Source of the DNA: CADEDV01 sp036383515
GTDB lineage: Bacteria > Bacteroidota > Bacteroidia > Chitinophagales > Chitinophagaceae
Direction of reading: 5' to 3'
Assembly: GCA_036383515.1 (NCBI GenBank)
Contig: DASVOE010000077.1
Coordinates: 1-64,000 of the forward strand
Length of the DNA stretch: 64,000 nucleotides
Part shown: piece after piece, positions 44,107-53,028 of the stretch
Layout: each line of letters begins with the position of its first letter
Numbering within the stretch: position 1 is the first letter of the stretch
Notes under the pieces: generated by a model
What the model was told of the DNA's origin: nothing
Databases searched by the model: none
Seen by the model: only the letters and a program-made list of their open reading frames with translations
Position numbers and translations under genes: made by a program

Positions 44107-44147
44107 AAAAAGCATCCCGGTAGACCAGGATGCTTTGTTTTTTTATG
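44107..44147 (+). terminator. Terminator downstream of sprA
   Basis: AAAGCATCC and GGATGCTTT pair around a 10-nt apical region that can itself pair (GGT/ACC), followed by TTTGTTTTTTT. On the other strand it also lies just past the end of the convergent 44160 gene, so it may serve both. Confidence 0.87.
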
Positions 44148-44159
44148 GCTGTAATTAAT

Positions 44160-44666
44160 TTACGGTTGGGGATTCGAATTGGCATTTCCTTCAGGACCTG
44201 CTTTTTTAAACAACATCACATAGCCACATAAATTCTTTTTCTTTTGTTTGTTTACCTGCACCGGCTTCATCATATGAAACTCGGAGAACTTGGGTATGTA
44301 AGAATAGGAGATAATGTTACCATCTATATCGCCCCATTTTTTTTGCTGAAAAATAACCTGGCGTTCATTCCAGTCAAACATTCTTACTTCATACAGTCTT
44401 GAACTGTAGTCACCGATAAAAACAAACTGGTACCAACTGCCTTGTGTTAGCGGAACGATAACCGGCATTTCAAATTCACTTTCCATCATAATGGAAGCTT
44501 CTTTGAGCAGCATATAACCATCTTTGGAATATAAATTTTTGAGACTGTCTACCTGCCTTGTAATAAGATCATTTGAACAGGATTGCTGGCGGATCACTTC
44601 CTGTGAATGAACGGCAGTGGTTAATAGAATACCCAGGAGGGCGGGTAAACGGAATTTCGTTTTCAT
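44160..44666 (-). CDS. Small exported protein, function unknown
   Basis: A 168-residue protein with a signal peptide when started at the ATG at 44666 (MKTKFRLPALLGILLTTAVHSQ-type start, cleavage near 22); the frame is open 14 codons further. I do not recognise the family. It has two cysteines (one in QQSCSNDL, one in NLCGYVMLF), an aromatic-rich middle (GSWYQFVFIGDYSS), and a basic patch near the end (VNKQKKKN). It is probably a periplasmic protein. It converges with sprA, and no operon partner is apparent. Confidence 0.6.
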   Translation of the reverse strand: MKTKFRLPALLGILLTTAVHSQEVIRQQSCSNDLITRQVDSLKNLYSKDGYMLLKEASIMMESEFEMPVIVPLTQGSWYQFVFIGDYSSRLYEVRMFDWNERQVIFQQKKWGDIDGNIISYSYIPKFSEFHMMKPVQVNKQKKKNLCGYVMLFKKAGPEGNANSNPQP

Positions 44667-44891
44667 AACGGATTTTAGGGTCTTTATACGGAATTGGATC
44701 GACTTCATAAATATAGATCGGTATTTACAGGATAAGAAATTTAGCGGTTGAAATCCAGGGAGCTAAACGTGGCTATAGGTAAATTTTCGAAGGAGGATTA
44801 CGCAAGGATCAGGCCAATGGGGATATCTAAGGTTTGAGGGCACATGAAAATAGAATAAAAGCTGTAATTGCACAAGATTTTTTGAGCCGCA

Positions 44892-45656
44892 TCAACTCTT
44901 ATTCCTGTTAAAATAAATAGCATCTGCCTGCTGCGTGCAGGTGATCACCAGGTCATTGATACAAACATGTGATGGCAGGGTAGTAGTGTAATAGATAATA
45001 TCTGCTACATCTTCAGCCGTCAGGGGCTCTAATCCATTATAAATACTTTTTGCAGTGGCGTCGTCTCCTTTAAAGCGAACTAATGAAAATTCTGTATTGG
45101 CCGCACCGGGATGAATACCGGTTACTTTAATATTATGACGGAGCAGGTCAATGCGCATGGCCTGGTTCAATGCATCAACAGCATATTTGGTAGCACAATA
45201 GACATTTCCTTTTTCATATACCTGTTTGCCGGCAACAGATCCCAGGTTTATAATATGACCTTGTTTGTGAACGGCCATTAGTTGCGACACCGCTTTTGCC
45301 ACATACATAAAACCTTTGATGTTGGTATCTACCATCCTGTTCCAGTCAGAAAGATCGGCTTCTTCAAAATAATCACGGCCTACAGCAAGCCCTGCGTTGT
45401 TAATCAATACATCTATCTTTTTCCATTCGGCCGGCAGATTTTCAATCGAGTCCAAAACATTTTTTTCATCCCGCACATCAAAGGGAGTTTGAAAAACGGC
45501 AATATTATATTTCGACTCCAGGTCGTTGGCCAGTTCGAGCAATCTTTCTTTTCTACGTCCATTTAAAATAAGATCATAGCCATTGGCTGCAAATTTTATA
45601 GCACAGGCTTTTCCAAAACCAGAAGTGGCACCGGTGATAAAAACTATTTTCGGCAT
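44892..45656 (-). CDS. Short-chain dehydrogenase/reductase (YdfG-like)
   Basis: A 254-residue classical SDR. The dinucleotide site TGATSGFGKACAIKF, the NNAG motif in VLINNAGLAVGRD, the catalytic Ser in NLGSVAGKQ, and YCATK with catalytic Tyr and Lys are all intact. An Arg pair after the second strand (NGRRKERL) suggests NADP(H). The closest functional type is the serine/3-hydroxy acid dehydrogenase YdfG. It stands between a short unknown gene and a T9SS cargo gene, with no clear pathway context. Confidence 0.88.
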   Translation of the reverse strand: MPKIVFITGATSGFGKACAIKFAANGYDLILNGRRKERLLELANDLESKYNIAVFQTPFDVRDEKNVLDSIENLPAEWKKIDVLINNAGLAVGRDYFEEADLSDWNRMVDTNIKGFMYVAKAVSQLMAVHKQGHIINLGSVAGKQVYEKGNVYCATKYAVDALNQAMRIDLLRHNIKVTGIHPGAANTEFSLVRFKGDDATAKSIYNGLEPLTAEDVADIIYYTTTLPSHVCINDLVITCTQQADAIYFNRNKS

Positions 45657-45694
45657 GATAGAAGGTTGATTGTTTATTAGTTTATAAATTGAAG

Positions 45695-45710
45695 GGTTAA
45701 CAAATTAACC
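45695..45710. repeat. Short palindrome between the SDR gene and a T9SS cargo gene
   Basis: GGTTAA-CAAA-TTAACC, a perfect 6-bp inverted repeat 39 bp upstream of the SDR start. It may be an operator or part of the GGTTAAC-type short repeats also seen at 51385-51487. Confidence 0.4.
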
Positions 45711-45766
45711 TGTTCGAAGTTAACAGCAGATACTTGAAATAATAGAAAGTTTGAAAAGAAAAAATA

Positions 45767-48397
45767 TTACCTGATGAGTGTCACTGTTCCTTTTTGAAAA
45801 TAGGCTTTACCGAGGTAATCAACGGCGCTTACTAACCATACAAATGTGTTGGTGCTCTGCAGGGTACCATTTATGCGGCCATCCCATCCGTGACCATTGG
45901 TGCTGGTACTGAAAACCATCTGTCCCCAGCGATTGTAGATGCGGAAATAATTGATCCGTTGAATACCCACTGCTATGGGGCGTATCAGATCATTGCGTCC
46001 ATCGTTATTGGGTGTAAATGCGGAAGGAACAAAAACGTAAGGATTGGTTTTAAAAACTTTTACGATGACAAATGCAGAATCGTAACACCCGACCGAGTTA
46101 AACACCCGGACTTTATAACGTATGCTATCAATACTACCATCATAAAGGCCGATGGGATTAGAAATAGTTGTACTGCTTAAACCGATAGGAGGAGACCATA
46201 AATAAGTTTCACCACCTTCTGCATTGAATTGTAAGGGTTGACCAATAATAACGGCTGTATCACGACCGGCGAATGGCCTTATGCGGGGTAATACATTTAC
46301 GATAACAGTATCACGGCCGGCTTTTGGACAACCCCGGTTGTCAAATACAGACAAAACAAAAGGAGTTGTTCTGGGTGGCATGGCTATTGGATTCAGCAGG
46401 TTAGGGTTATTAAGATAATTTGCTGGTGTCCAGTTAAACGTGATGCCATCATGTGAACCATTTAATTGTGCAGATGTATTATAGCAAATGGTCGTATCGA
46501 TTCCAGCATTCGCAATGGGATAAGGAACGACAGTCACAGTTATATTATCGGTTGCTGCACAACTACCGACGGATGATTGCAGTTGGTAGGTGGTGGTAGT
46601 TAATGGTGTGGCAATGGGATTTAACAGGGTAGTATTATTGAGCGTGGTGGCAGGTGTCCATAAAAAGGTTAACCCGTCCGTTACGGCACTTAGCTGCACA
46701 GGATCTCCTCGGCAGATGGTTGTATCACGCATCATAGCAAGTGCAATAACATTCAATACTCTTACTCGTACAGAATCCCTGTTGCGGCAGCCGCCATTTT
46801 CTAAGTCCACATAATAAGTAGTAGTAGTGCTGGGATCAACTGTTGGTGTGGCCGTATTAGCATTGGTAACATTGATAAACGGAGTCCAGCTAAAGTTACC
46901 AGTGCCGATTGCCTGTAGCTGGACATTGTCCAATATACAGGTGAGTGTATCCCTGAAAGCAAGATTTAAGAGTGGTTTATCTAATAGGTCTATTGTTTTT
47001 GTTATGGTATCAATACAACCTTTACTGTTAGTGGCAATAAAATTAACGGTCTTTGGCCCGGCAGACGGGTAAGTATAAGCAGGGTTTTTTAAACGGGATG
47101 TATCGGCTAAGGTAGTAGTTTCTCCAAAATTCCAGCTCCAAGTATTTACAACTCCATAATTAGTTCGGGTAGTATCCGTAAACTGTACAGGATTGAGATA
47201 ACAGGTTCCAGTTGATAGAAAGCCAGGGAAAAACCCAGGATATACCTTCATGATAGTTGTTCCGGTATCGGAACAGTCTCCAAAACGATTGGTGATCAAT
47301 GTTACAACGAAAGCACCTGTATCGGAAAATACGTGGGTCGGAGTGGCTAACGTTGATGAATTATTAACGCCGCTGGCGGGATCTCCAAAGAACCAATCAT
47401 ATGAATTGATAAGTGTTTGATCTCCCTTATTGCTGAAAGTCCATGAGTATCCATCACAGGTAATATAGGAAGGATCAAGATTTGCCTGTGCTATCTGGCA
47501 ATCACCTACTTTTATCTGCAGATCTTTGCGCTGCGTGGCAATTACAATACCATTGCGTCTTTCCGTTACACATACCGTCACCACATAAATACCTGCTCCA
47601 GGAGCAATGCCTGTTAATAGCCCAGTTGCTAGATTTATACTGATAGTAGGTCCTAACGGAGATGACCCGTTAAAACCACCACCGGAATAGGGAACGGTAA
47701 TATAAGGAGGCGGTGAAGGTGGGGTAGGTGTAGCGTTGTTGAATCCTGTTCCGATACTTGACCCACCACCAAGGTACGCATCGCAAAAGGAATACGAAAG
47801 CTGATCATTGGGATCAATATCAGTAGCGGCAAAGCTATAAGTAAAGGCGTTTTCAGCGCATACTACTACAGTATCGGGGCCAACAAATCTTGCACTATTA
47901 TTATTTGGTGCAGTGATCAATTGAGAAGTGCCGGGTATCTCTGCAGTATAAGTGGCGCCTACTGAACTTGAACCTGAAAGATTATTGATGCCCGCAATGC
48001 GGCAGCAACGCTGGTAGGCAATTACATATCCATTTGGAGAACCGTTAAGCGTTACATCGAATTCATAATAACCTACCTGGTAACAAACAGCAGGCGGGTT
48101 GGTAATGCAGGGACTGGGTGATCCGAGATTTAAAGTTACGATCTGGTTACGGGGTACGCTATTAGCCCATACCGATACACCAGTAACCCTGTCAAAAATT
48201 GAAATAGGTGCATTAGCGTCTAATGGTGCCCCAGCTGAATTACAATCACGATATAGTTTCAATACCACATGATAAGTATAACTATTGCCGTTTTGAGCGG
48301 TGATTGTATAAAACATCTCACCACCGGTTATATGATTGGCAAAAGAAGGCAGGGCAAAAAAAAGTGGGAATGATATTAGAACTAAAAGTCGTTTCAT
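45767..48397 (-). CDS. Secreted PKD-repeat protein with T9SS type B sorting domain
   Basis: An 876-residue surface or secreted protein. Starting at the ATG at 48397 gives the signal peptide MKRLLVLISFPLFFALPSFA. The region to about 310 is beta-rich and begins HITGGEMFYTI, a start common in Bacteroidota gliding-associated proteins. PKD-like domains follow (YDWFFGDPASG, WSWNFGETTT), then repeated segments with Cys in the RDTTICRGD/GIDTTICYN motif, then the C-terminal domain (about 787-876, SAFTPNNDGRNDLI, YNRWGQMVF, GTVTLIR), the type B signal. It shares its last residues with the 677-residue cargo at 53 kb. Adhesion or gliding is inferred. Confidence 0.86.
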   Translation of the reverse strand: MKRLLVLISFPLFFALPSFANHITGGEMFYTITAQNGNSYTYHVVLKLYRDCNSAGAPLDANAPISIFDRVTGVSVWANSVPRNQIVTLNLGSPSPCITNPPAVCYQVGYYEFDVTLNGSPNGYVIAYQRCCRIAGINNLSGSSSVGATYTAEIPGTSQLITAPNNNSARFVGPDTVVVCAENAFTYSFAATDIDPNDQLSYSFCDAYLGGGSSIGTGFNNATPTPPSPPPYITVPYSGGGFNGSSPLGPTISINLATGLLTGIAPGAGIYVVTVCVTERRNGIVIATQRKDLQIKVGDCQIAQANLDPSYITCDGYSWTFSNKGDQTLINSYDWFFGDPASGVNNSSTLATPTHVFSDTGAFVVTLITNRFGDCSDTGTTIMKVYPGFFPGFLSTGTCYLNPVQFTDTTRTNYGVVNTWSWNFGETTTLADTSRLKNPAYTYPSAGPKTVNFIATNSKGCIDTITKTIDLLDKPLLNLAFRDTLTCILDNVQLQAIGTGNFSWTPFINVTNANTATPTVDPSTTTTYYVDLENGGCRNRDSVRVRVLNVIALAMMRDTTICRGDPVQLSAVTDGLTFLWTPATTLNNTTLLNPIATPLTTTTYQLQSSVGSCAATDNITVTVVPYPIANAGIDTTICYNTSAQLNGSHDGITFNWTPANYLNNPNLLNPIAMPPRTTPFVLSVFDNRGCPKAGRDTVIVNVLPRIRPFAGRDTAVIIGQPLQFNAEGGETYLWSPPIGLSSTTISNPIGLYDGSIDSIRYKVRVFNSVGCYDSAFVIVKVFKTNPYVFVPSAFTPNNDGRNDLIRPIAVGIQRINYFRIYNRWGQMVFSTSTNGHGWDGRINGTLQSTNTFVWLVSAVDYLGKAYFQKGTVTLIR

Positions 48398-48423
48398 TGA
48401 TAGGATCGGTGAAATAATAAATT

Positions 48424-49299
48424 TCAAATGTCGAGCAGGAAATCCTTCAGCATCTTGTTGCTTTTTCCCGGTTCTTCCAGCATGCCCATATGGCCAGCAT
48501 TATGGAGTATGTGAATGTACGATTTCCCCGGCAGATGACATTGCTCTAAACTGTCTTTCATTGGTACTGCGTTATCGTATTTTCCCATCATAAAAAGAAC
48601 AGGTAAAGGAGTTTCTTTTAAAACAGTGGTCCGGTCTGGCCGTTGCATCATCGCTTCGTAGTAATTAACGAGTGCAATAGACGAAAAGTTGCGCAGGCCT
48701 GCCAATTGTTCATCTATCAATTCCGGCCGTTCATCCTTTGTAATGGGTGAATAAAGGTTGGGAGTAGCGGTTTTCAGAAATTCAAAAGCGCCATGTTCTT
48801 TTATAAATTCAATTCCCTTTCGACGGGTAGCTTTCTTTTCTTCACTATCGGCATAGGACGAAGAATGAAATAAACCAAAACCGTTTAATAGTTCCGGGTA
48901 TTTTTCAGCAAAGGCCAGGGTTATGTAACCTCCCATACTATGACCAATCATTGTACATATTGGGATCGCTTCTGCAAAGAGGATCTCTTTTATTATTCCG
49001 GCCATCCCTTCCATGCTCATATCATTAATCAATTCCGATTTATCTGAGCCCGGCAAATCAGGAATGATAAATTGAAATTTATTGAAGAGAGATGAATGTT
49101 CAATAGGCGAAGTATAAAGCCCCTCCGAAGGAGGGGTTTGGGAAGGCCCTAATTTTCCCCCTTCGGGGGAGTTAGAGGGGGCTTGCTGTTTCCATACCGT
49201 ACCATCTTCTCCAAAACCATGAAGCAGCACAACAGGGTTACCATGACCGGAAACCCTGTAACATATCTTACTCCCATTAATGACGATCTCTTTATTCAA
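48424..49299 (-). CDS. Alpha/beta hydrolase with an in-frame palindromic-repeat insertion
   Basis: A 291-residue hydrolase: oxyanion-hole motif LLHGFGEDG, nucleophile Ser121 in IGHSMGG, acid Asp in GKYDNAVP, His in HNAGHMGML. Between VWKQQ and NKFQFIIPDLPG, where relatives have a short turn, about 25 extra residues rich in Pro, Ser and Gly occur (residues about 39-64). The DNA coding for them is a 68-bp double-hairpin repeat (49117-49184) of a type common in Bacteroidota intergenic regions. The frame is kept. The substrate is unknown. It overlaps the upstream DUF4105 gene by 8 nt. Confidence 0.86.
   Translation of the reverse strand: MNKEIVINGSKICYRVSGHGNPVVLLHGFGEDGTVWKQQAPSNSPEGGKLGPSQTPPSEGLYTSPIEHSSLFNKFQFIIPDLPGSDKSELINDMSMEGMAGIIKEILFAEAIPICTMIGHSMGGYITLAFAEKYPELLNGFGLFHSSSYADSEEKKATRRKGIEFIKEHGAFEFLKTATPNLYSPITKDERPELIDEQLAGLRNFSSIALVNYYEAMMQRPDRTTVLKETPLPVLFMMGKYDNAVPMKDSLEQCHLPGKSYIHILHNAGHMGMLEEPGKSNKMLKDFLLDI
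49117..49184. repeat. 68-bp double-hairpin repeat inside the hydrolase gene
   Basis: Outer arms AAGCCCC and GGGGCTT bound two perfect hairpins: CCCCTCC-GAA-GGAGGGG at 49120-49136 and TCCCCC-TTC-GGGGGA at 49156-49170. The GC content is far above the neighbouring coding DNA. From memory, this resembles a dispersed repeat seen in many Bacteroidota genomes. It lies entirely within a coding sequence and is translated. Confidence 0.82.
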
Positions 49300-50449
49300 C
49301 TCTCAGCTTTTTACTGATAAAATAACTTCTCACCAGGACAATACCCAGCAAAGGAAGTAACGCATTATTCATTTGCTGGGGAAGTAAAAACCATGCCGCC
49401 AGCAAAGCAATTGTATAAAAGAAAAGGAACCGGAAATAGTGTAACACCCATTTCTTTTTACTGAATAAAAAAAGAGCTGCTGGCAAATGCGTGGGTAATG
49501 CCCATACAAGGTTGTAATTACTTTTCGTCATCTGGTGGCTGGTACCAAACCACATGAACAATAACAGCAGTCCCAGTAAACCCAACAGTAAAAAGAAAAA
49601 AACATCAAACGACTTTAAGAAGATGGAAGCTTTATGTTGCAACAAAAAACTAAATATTGTTATTACTAAAAATAAAATGCTGAATACCACAAACGGCGTA
49701 AAGAAATTTTTGTCTTCTTTAATGATTTGTGCCGGAACCAGGATATTAGTTTGAATCACTAACGGCTTGTTATGCAGATAAGCGCTGTCAAACCCCTTGA
49801 GCAGGTAATCGGGAAGAAACATGGCTTCCCGGTTAGATATTTTTTTATCCAGCGGACTGCCGAGCAAAATATCAATACCGAATTGACTCCAGTACTGGTT
49901 ACCCTTATGAAGGTATTCATGTATCAGGTTACGAAAGGTAGTGCCTGTAGCGGATAAAATATTTTTTGCCTGCAATGAATCACCGATAGCTTTTTCCAGT
50001 ATATCTCTGAGCCGTGTGGTGCAGTTATCATAGGTGAAATCATAGCGGTAGTATTTATTTTCTTCTTTAGCATTTTCAAAAAGAGCCGCTACCATTTTTT
50101 CTTTTTCTGCACAGCTAAGATTCAATACCTGTTCCACTACCCCCCGTTGAAAATATTCATATTCGGCCAAAAAATTTTGGAGTGAGTCTACCGATACAAA
50201 ATAAAGCAGCTTGCCACGGGTGAATTTGGAATAGAATCCCGGATCATCAAAATCGAAAGTACCATAGTTAAAAATGATGTCGGTATTATTCCGGGTATCC
50301 GTAACTCTTATAGCACTGTGACCAAATGTAGAATACAATTCCTGTCCCGGTGTGCAGGTCAGCAAACTGATACGGATAGAACAGGAATCGTTTTGTGCAT
50401 GAAGAAAGCAACTAAAAAATAGCGTAAAAAAGAAAGCCAGTTTTTTCAC
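49292..50449 (-). CDS. DUF4105 / Lnb N-terminal domain membrane protein
   Basis: The chosen GTG start at 50449 gives 385 residues with the signal peptide KKLAFFFTLFFSCFLHAQ; a longer frame reaches 50551 but crosses the promoter. The N-terminal half has the DUF4105 motifs FGHSAIRV and YDNCTTRLRDIL, whose His and Cys form a papain-like pair; related proteins include Lnb, which remodels bacterial lipoproteins. The C-terminal half has four or five membrane helices from about residue 250. A role in envelope lipid or lipoprotein modification is inferred. The hydrolase gene overlaps its end by 8 nt. Confidence 0.75.
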   Translation of the reverse strand: MKKLAFFFTLFFSCFLHAQNDSCSIRISLLTCTPGQELYSTFGHSAIRVTDTRNNTDIIFNYGTFDFDDPGFYSKFTRGKLLYFVSVDSLQNFLAEYEYFQRGVVEQVLNLSCAEKEKMVAALFENAKEENKYYRYDFTYDNCTTRLRDILEKAIGDSLQAKNILSATGTTFRNLIHEYLHKGNQYWSQFGIDILLGSPLDKKISNREAMFLPDYLLKGFDSAYLHNKPLVIQTNILVPAQIIKEDKNFFTPFVVFSILFLVITIFSFLLQHKASIFLKSFDVFFFLLLGLLGLLLLFMWFGTSHQMTKSNYNLVWALPTHLPAALFLFSKKKWVLHYFRFLFFYTIALLAAWFLLPQQMNNALLPLLGIVLVRSYFISKKLRVE

Positions 50450-50451
50450 TG

Positions 50452-50459
50452 CAAATTTA
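50452..50459 (-). promoter_or_regulatory. -7 element touching the GTG start of the DUF4105 gene
   Basis: TAAATTTG matches TAnnTTTG and ends two nucleotides before the GTG. This supports the short start and a leaderless message. No -33 TTTG is apparent. Confidence 0.45.
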
Positions 50460-50506
50460 TTTTGGTAAATGTAGTTGTTGTAATCGGCGATGCCAACACA
50501 ACAATG

Positions 50507-50534
50507 TTTCCATAAAAATAAATTTTTGTGGAAA
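50507..50534. repeat. 28-bp near-perfect palindrome between divergent genes
   Basis: Arms TTTCCATAAAAATA and AATTTTTGTGGAAA match at 12 of 14 positions. It lies between the DUF4105 start (58 bp away) and the tonB start (39 bp away), a typical place for an operator shared by divergent promoters. Confidence 0.55.
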
Positions 50535-50572
50535 TGATAATCAGCTTCCATCTCAATCCTAAAAGTTAAACC

Positions 50573-51379
50573 ATGGAAGCAAACAAAATTTTAACCGCCG
50601 ATCTGCTTGACCTCATCTTTGATGACAGGAACAAAGCCTACGGAGCTTATGAACTTCGTGTAACGTATGAACAACGTATCAAAAAATCTTTATTGATCAC
50701 AGGTAGTATTGCAATGTTGATCATTACCGGAACTGTATGGGCGAATACAAAGAAGCATGAGCCCAAACCTGACATTGTGATTAAACCTGTAGAACTAACA
50801 GCACTTAAAGAAGAAATACCCGTTCCGCCACCTGAGCAAAAGCCTCCACCACAGCAGGAACCTACAAGATCAGTGATATTCCTTCCACCTGTACTGGCGA
50901 ATGTTGTTGAAACACCGCCGGTCACACAAGATCAAATTGATCTTGCAGCAATCAGTAATGTAAAACAAGATGGCCTTGTTGATGCGGGTCCCACTGAAAT
51001 AGCACCTCCGGGTGAAGGAAAAAATATTATTGAAGCAAAGAAAGATGATGATCCGCCCGGCCCCCTCGAAAGAGTAGAAATAGATGCCAAGTTTGTCGGT
51101 GATTGGAAACGATTTTTAGAAAGAAATTTAAATGGGAACATACCTGTTGAAAATGGAGCTCCCGAAGGCAGACATACGGTGAGGATACAATTTGTAGTGG
51201 ATGTGGATGGAACAGTAAGTAATATTCAACCGCTTACTAACTTAGGTTTTGGAATGGAACAGGAAGCTGTAAGAGTGTTGAAGAAAGCAGCTAAATGGGA
51301 ACCAGCTTTTCAAAATGGAACTCATGTAAAAGCCTATCGTATCCAAACCATCACTTTTGAAGTAACAGGTGATGAATGA
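50573..51379 (+). CDS. Energy transducer TonB
   Basis: TonB couples inner-membrane energy to outer-membrane transporters. The 268-residue protein has a cytoplasmic N-terminus carrying LLDLIFDDRNKAYGAYELR, seen in Bacteroidota TonB proteins, one membrane helix (about 39-57), a Pro-rich periplasmic linker (about 80-100, VPPPEQKPPPQQEP), and a C-terminal TonB domain from about 185 (VRIQFVVDVDGTVSNI, WEPAFQNG). No exbB or exbD gene is adjacent. It is monocistronic as far as I can see and convergent with guaB. Confidence 0.9.
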   Translation: MEANKILTADLLDLIFDDRNKAYGAYELRVTYEQRIKKSLLITGSIAMLIITGTVWANTKKHEPKPDIVIKPVELTALKEEIPVPPPEQKPPPQQEPTRSVIFLPPVLANVVETPPVTQDQIDLAAISNVKQDGLVDAGPTEIAPPGEGKNIIEAKKDDDPPGPLERVEIDAKFVGDWKRFLERNLNGNIPVENGAPEGRHTVRIQFVVDVDGTVSNIQPLTNLGFGMEQEAVRVLKKAAKWEPAFQNGTHVKAYRIQTITFEVTGDE

Positions 51380-51384
51380 GAGTG

Positions 51385-51487
51385 AGTTGATAGGTTAACT
51401 GGTTAATAAGTTGATTAGGTATACAATGTTTGAAAAGTATTTATAGTGATCAACATTCATCCCAATTAACCAGTTAACTTATCAACT
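51385..51487. repeat. 23-bp inverted repeat spanning the tonB-guaB convergent gap
   Basis: Arms at 51385-51407 and 51465-51487 are complementary at 22 of 23 positions (core words GTTAACTGG and CCAGTTAAC) with a 57-nt spacer. The right arm covers the first bases of the guaB stop codon. It probably acts as a bidirectional transcription end, but the spacer is long and there is no T-run. Confidence 0.65.
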
Positions 51488-52982
51488 ACCTCCTGCTATA
51501 ATTCGGGGCTTCTTTTGTTATCTCAATATCATGTGCATGGCTTTCTCTCATACCAGCATTGGTGATCTTGACAAATGTTGCACCCTGTAATTCATTAATA
51601 TTTTTAGCGCCACAATAACCCATGCCTGCACGAAGACCACCTACATACTGGTAAACGATCTCCCGTAACGTTCCTTTATATGCCACACGTCCTTCAATGC
51701 CTTCGGGTACAAATTTCTTTACATCATCTTCCACATCCTGGAAGTAACGATCACTGCTACCGGTTGCCATCGCACCCAATGATCCCATGCCACGATACTC
51801 TTTGAATTTTCTTCCTTCATAAATGATCGTTTCGCCGGGACTTTCTTCAGTGCCCGCAAAGATGCTACCCATCATCACACAGGCTGCGCCTGCAGCCAGC
51901 GCTTTTACCATATCACCTGTATAGCGGATACCACCATCAGCGATCACGGGAATATTTTTTTGTTTTAATACGGAGCAGGCTTCCATCACGGCTGTGAGTT
52001 GGGGTACACCAGCGCCGGCAACAATCCTGGTCGTACAAATAGAGCCTGGCCCAATACCGACTTTCACCGCATCAGCCCCGGCTTCTGCTAAGGCTTTTGC
52101 ACCACCCGCTGTTCCTACATTGCCGGCGATTACATTTATCTTTTTAAAATTCTTCTTTACATCTTTCAATGCCTGGATCACCCCTTTACTATGTCCGTGT
52201 GCACTATCCAATGCAATTACATCAACACCCACTTGTTGCAGGGCATACACTCTATCCATCAGATCTTTTGTAATGCCTACACCAGCACCTACCAGCAAGC
52301 GACCGAATGAATCTTTTACGGCATTGGGATAGCTTTTTATCTTTAAAATATCACTGTAAGTAAATAGCCCGACCAGTTTTCCCTGCTTATTGATGATGGG
52401 CAGTTTTTCAACTTTAGTTTGTTTGAATAGTTGTTCTGCTTTTTTAAGATCCGTTCCTTCGGGTGCAGTGAATAAATTTTCTTTTGTCATTACTTCGCTC
52501 ACTTTGCGCTGCGGATTGTCTTCAAAGCGAAGATCCCTGTTAGTAAGAATACCTACGAGTTTTTGATTTTTATCTATAATAGGAATACCACCAATCTTAT
52601 TCTCCCGCATCAATCGCTGTGCATCACCAATCGTGGCATTGGCCAGCAGGGTAACCGGGTCGATGATCAATCCGCTTTCACTTCTTTTTACTTTACGTAC
52701 CTGCTCTGCCTGCTTTTCGATGGTCATGTTTTTGTGCAATATGCCCAAACCACCTTCACGGGCCAGTGCCATAGCGAGTGCGGCTTCGGTCACCGTATCC
52801 ATCGCTGCCGAAAGCAGGGGGACATTGAGCGTAATGTCTTTGGTAAGCCGGGTTTGAATATCTACATCACGGGGCAGCACCTGGCTAAAGCCGGGCATCA
52901 GCAGCACATCATCAAAGGTTAGTCCTTCGCCAAAAAATTTAGATGAATTGTTGTTAGTGGGGGGAGTATTTCTTATTGCCAT
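51486..52982 (-). CDS. guaB: Inosine-5'-monophosphate dehydrogenase
   Basis: GuaB oxidises IMP to XMP, the committed step to guanine nucleotides. The 498-residue protein (ATG at 52982, MAIRNTPP) has the N-terminal LTFDDVLLMPGFS, two CBS domains (about 100-225), the catalytic loop GIGPGSICTTRIVAGAGVPQ with the active Cys, and the flap GMGSLGAMATGSSDRYF. A longer in-frame start at 53003 is ignored because it overlaps the promoter. It has a very good promoter immediately before the ATG. Confidence 0.97.
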   Translation of the reverse strand: MAIRNTPPTNNNSSKFFGEGLTFDDVLLMPGFSQVLPRDVDIQTRLTKDITLNVPLLSAAMDTVTEAALAMALAREGGLGILHKNMTIEKQAEQVRKVKRSESGLIIDPVTLLANATIGDAQRLMRENKIGGIPIIDKNQKLVGILTNRDLRFEDNPQRKVSEVMTKENLFTAPEGTDLKKAEQLFKQTKVEKLPIINKQGKLVGLFTYSDILKIKSYPNAVKDSFGRLLVGAGVGITKDLMDRVYALQQVGVDVIALDSAHGHSKGVIQALKDVKKNFKKINVIAGNVGTAGGAKALAEAGADAVKVGIGPGSICTTRIVAGAGVPQLTAVMEACSVLKQKNIPVIADGGIRYTGDMVKALAAGAACVMMGSIFAGTEESPGETIIYEGRKFKEYRGMGSLGAMATGSSDRYFQDVEDDVKKFVPEGIEGRVAYKGTLREIVYQYVGGLRAGMGYCGAKNINELQGATFVKITNAGMRESHAHDIEITKEAPNYSRR

Positions 52983-52985
52983 GTG

Positions 52986-53018
52986 CAAAGATAGGGCAAG
53001 CAATAAATACGTTCCAAA
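52986..53018 (-). promoter_or_regulatory. Consensus promoter of guaB, predicted leaderless
   Basis: On the minus strand TTTG (53015-53018), 21-bp spacer, TATCTTTG (52986-52993), a near-ideal Bacteroidota promoter. Only three nucleotides separate it from the guaB ATG, so the transcript should begin at the start codon. Confidence 0.8.
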
Positions 53019-53028
53019 TCGGCTTGTT

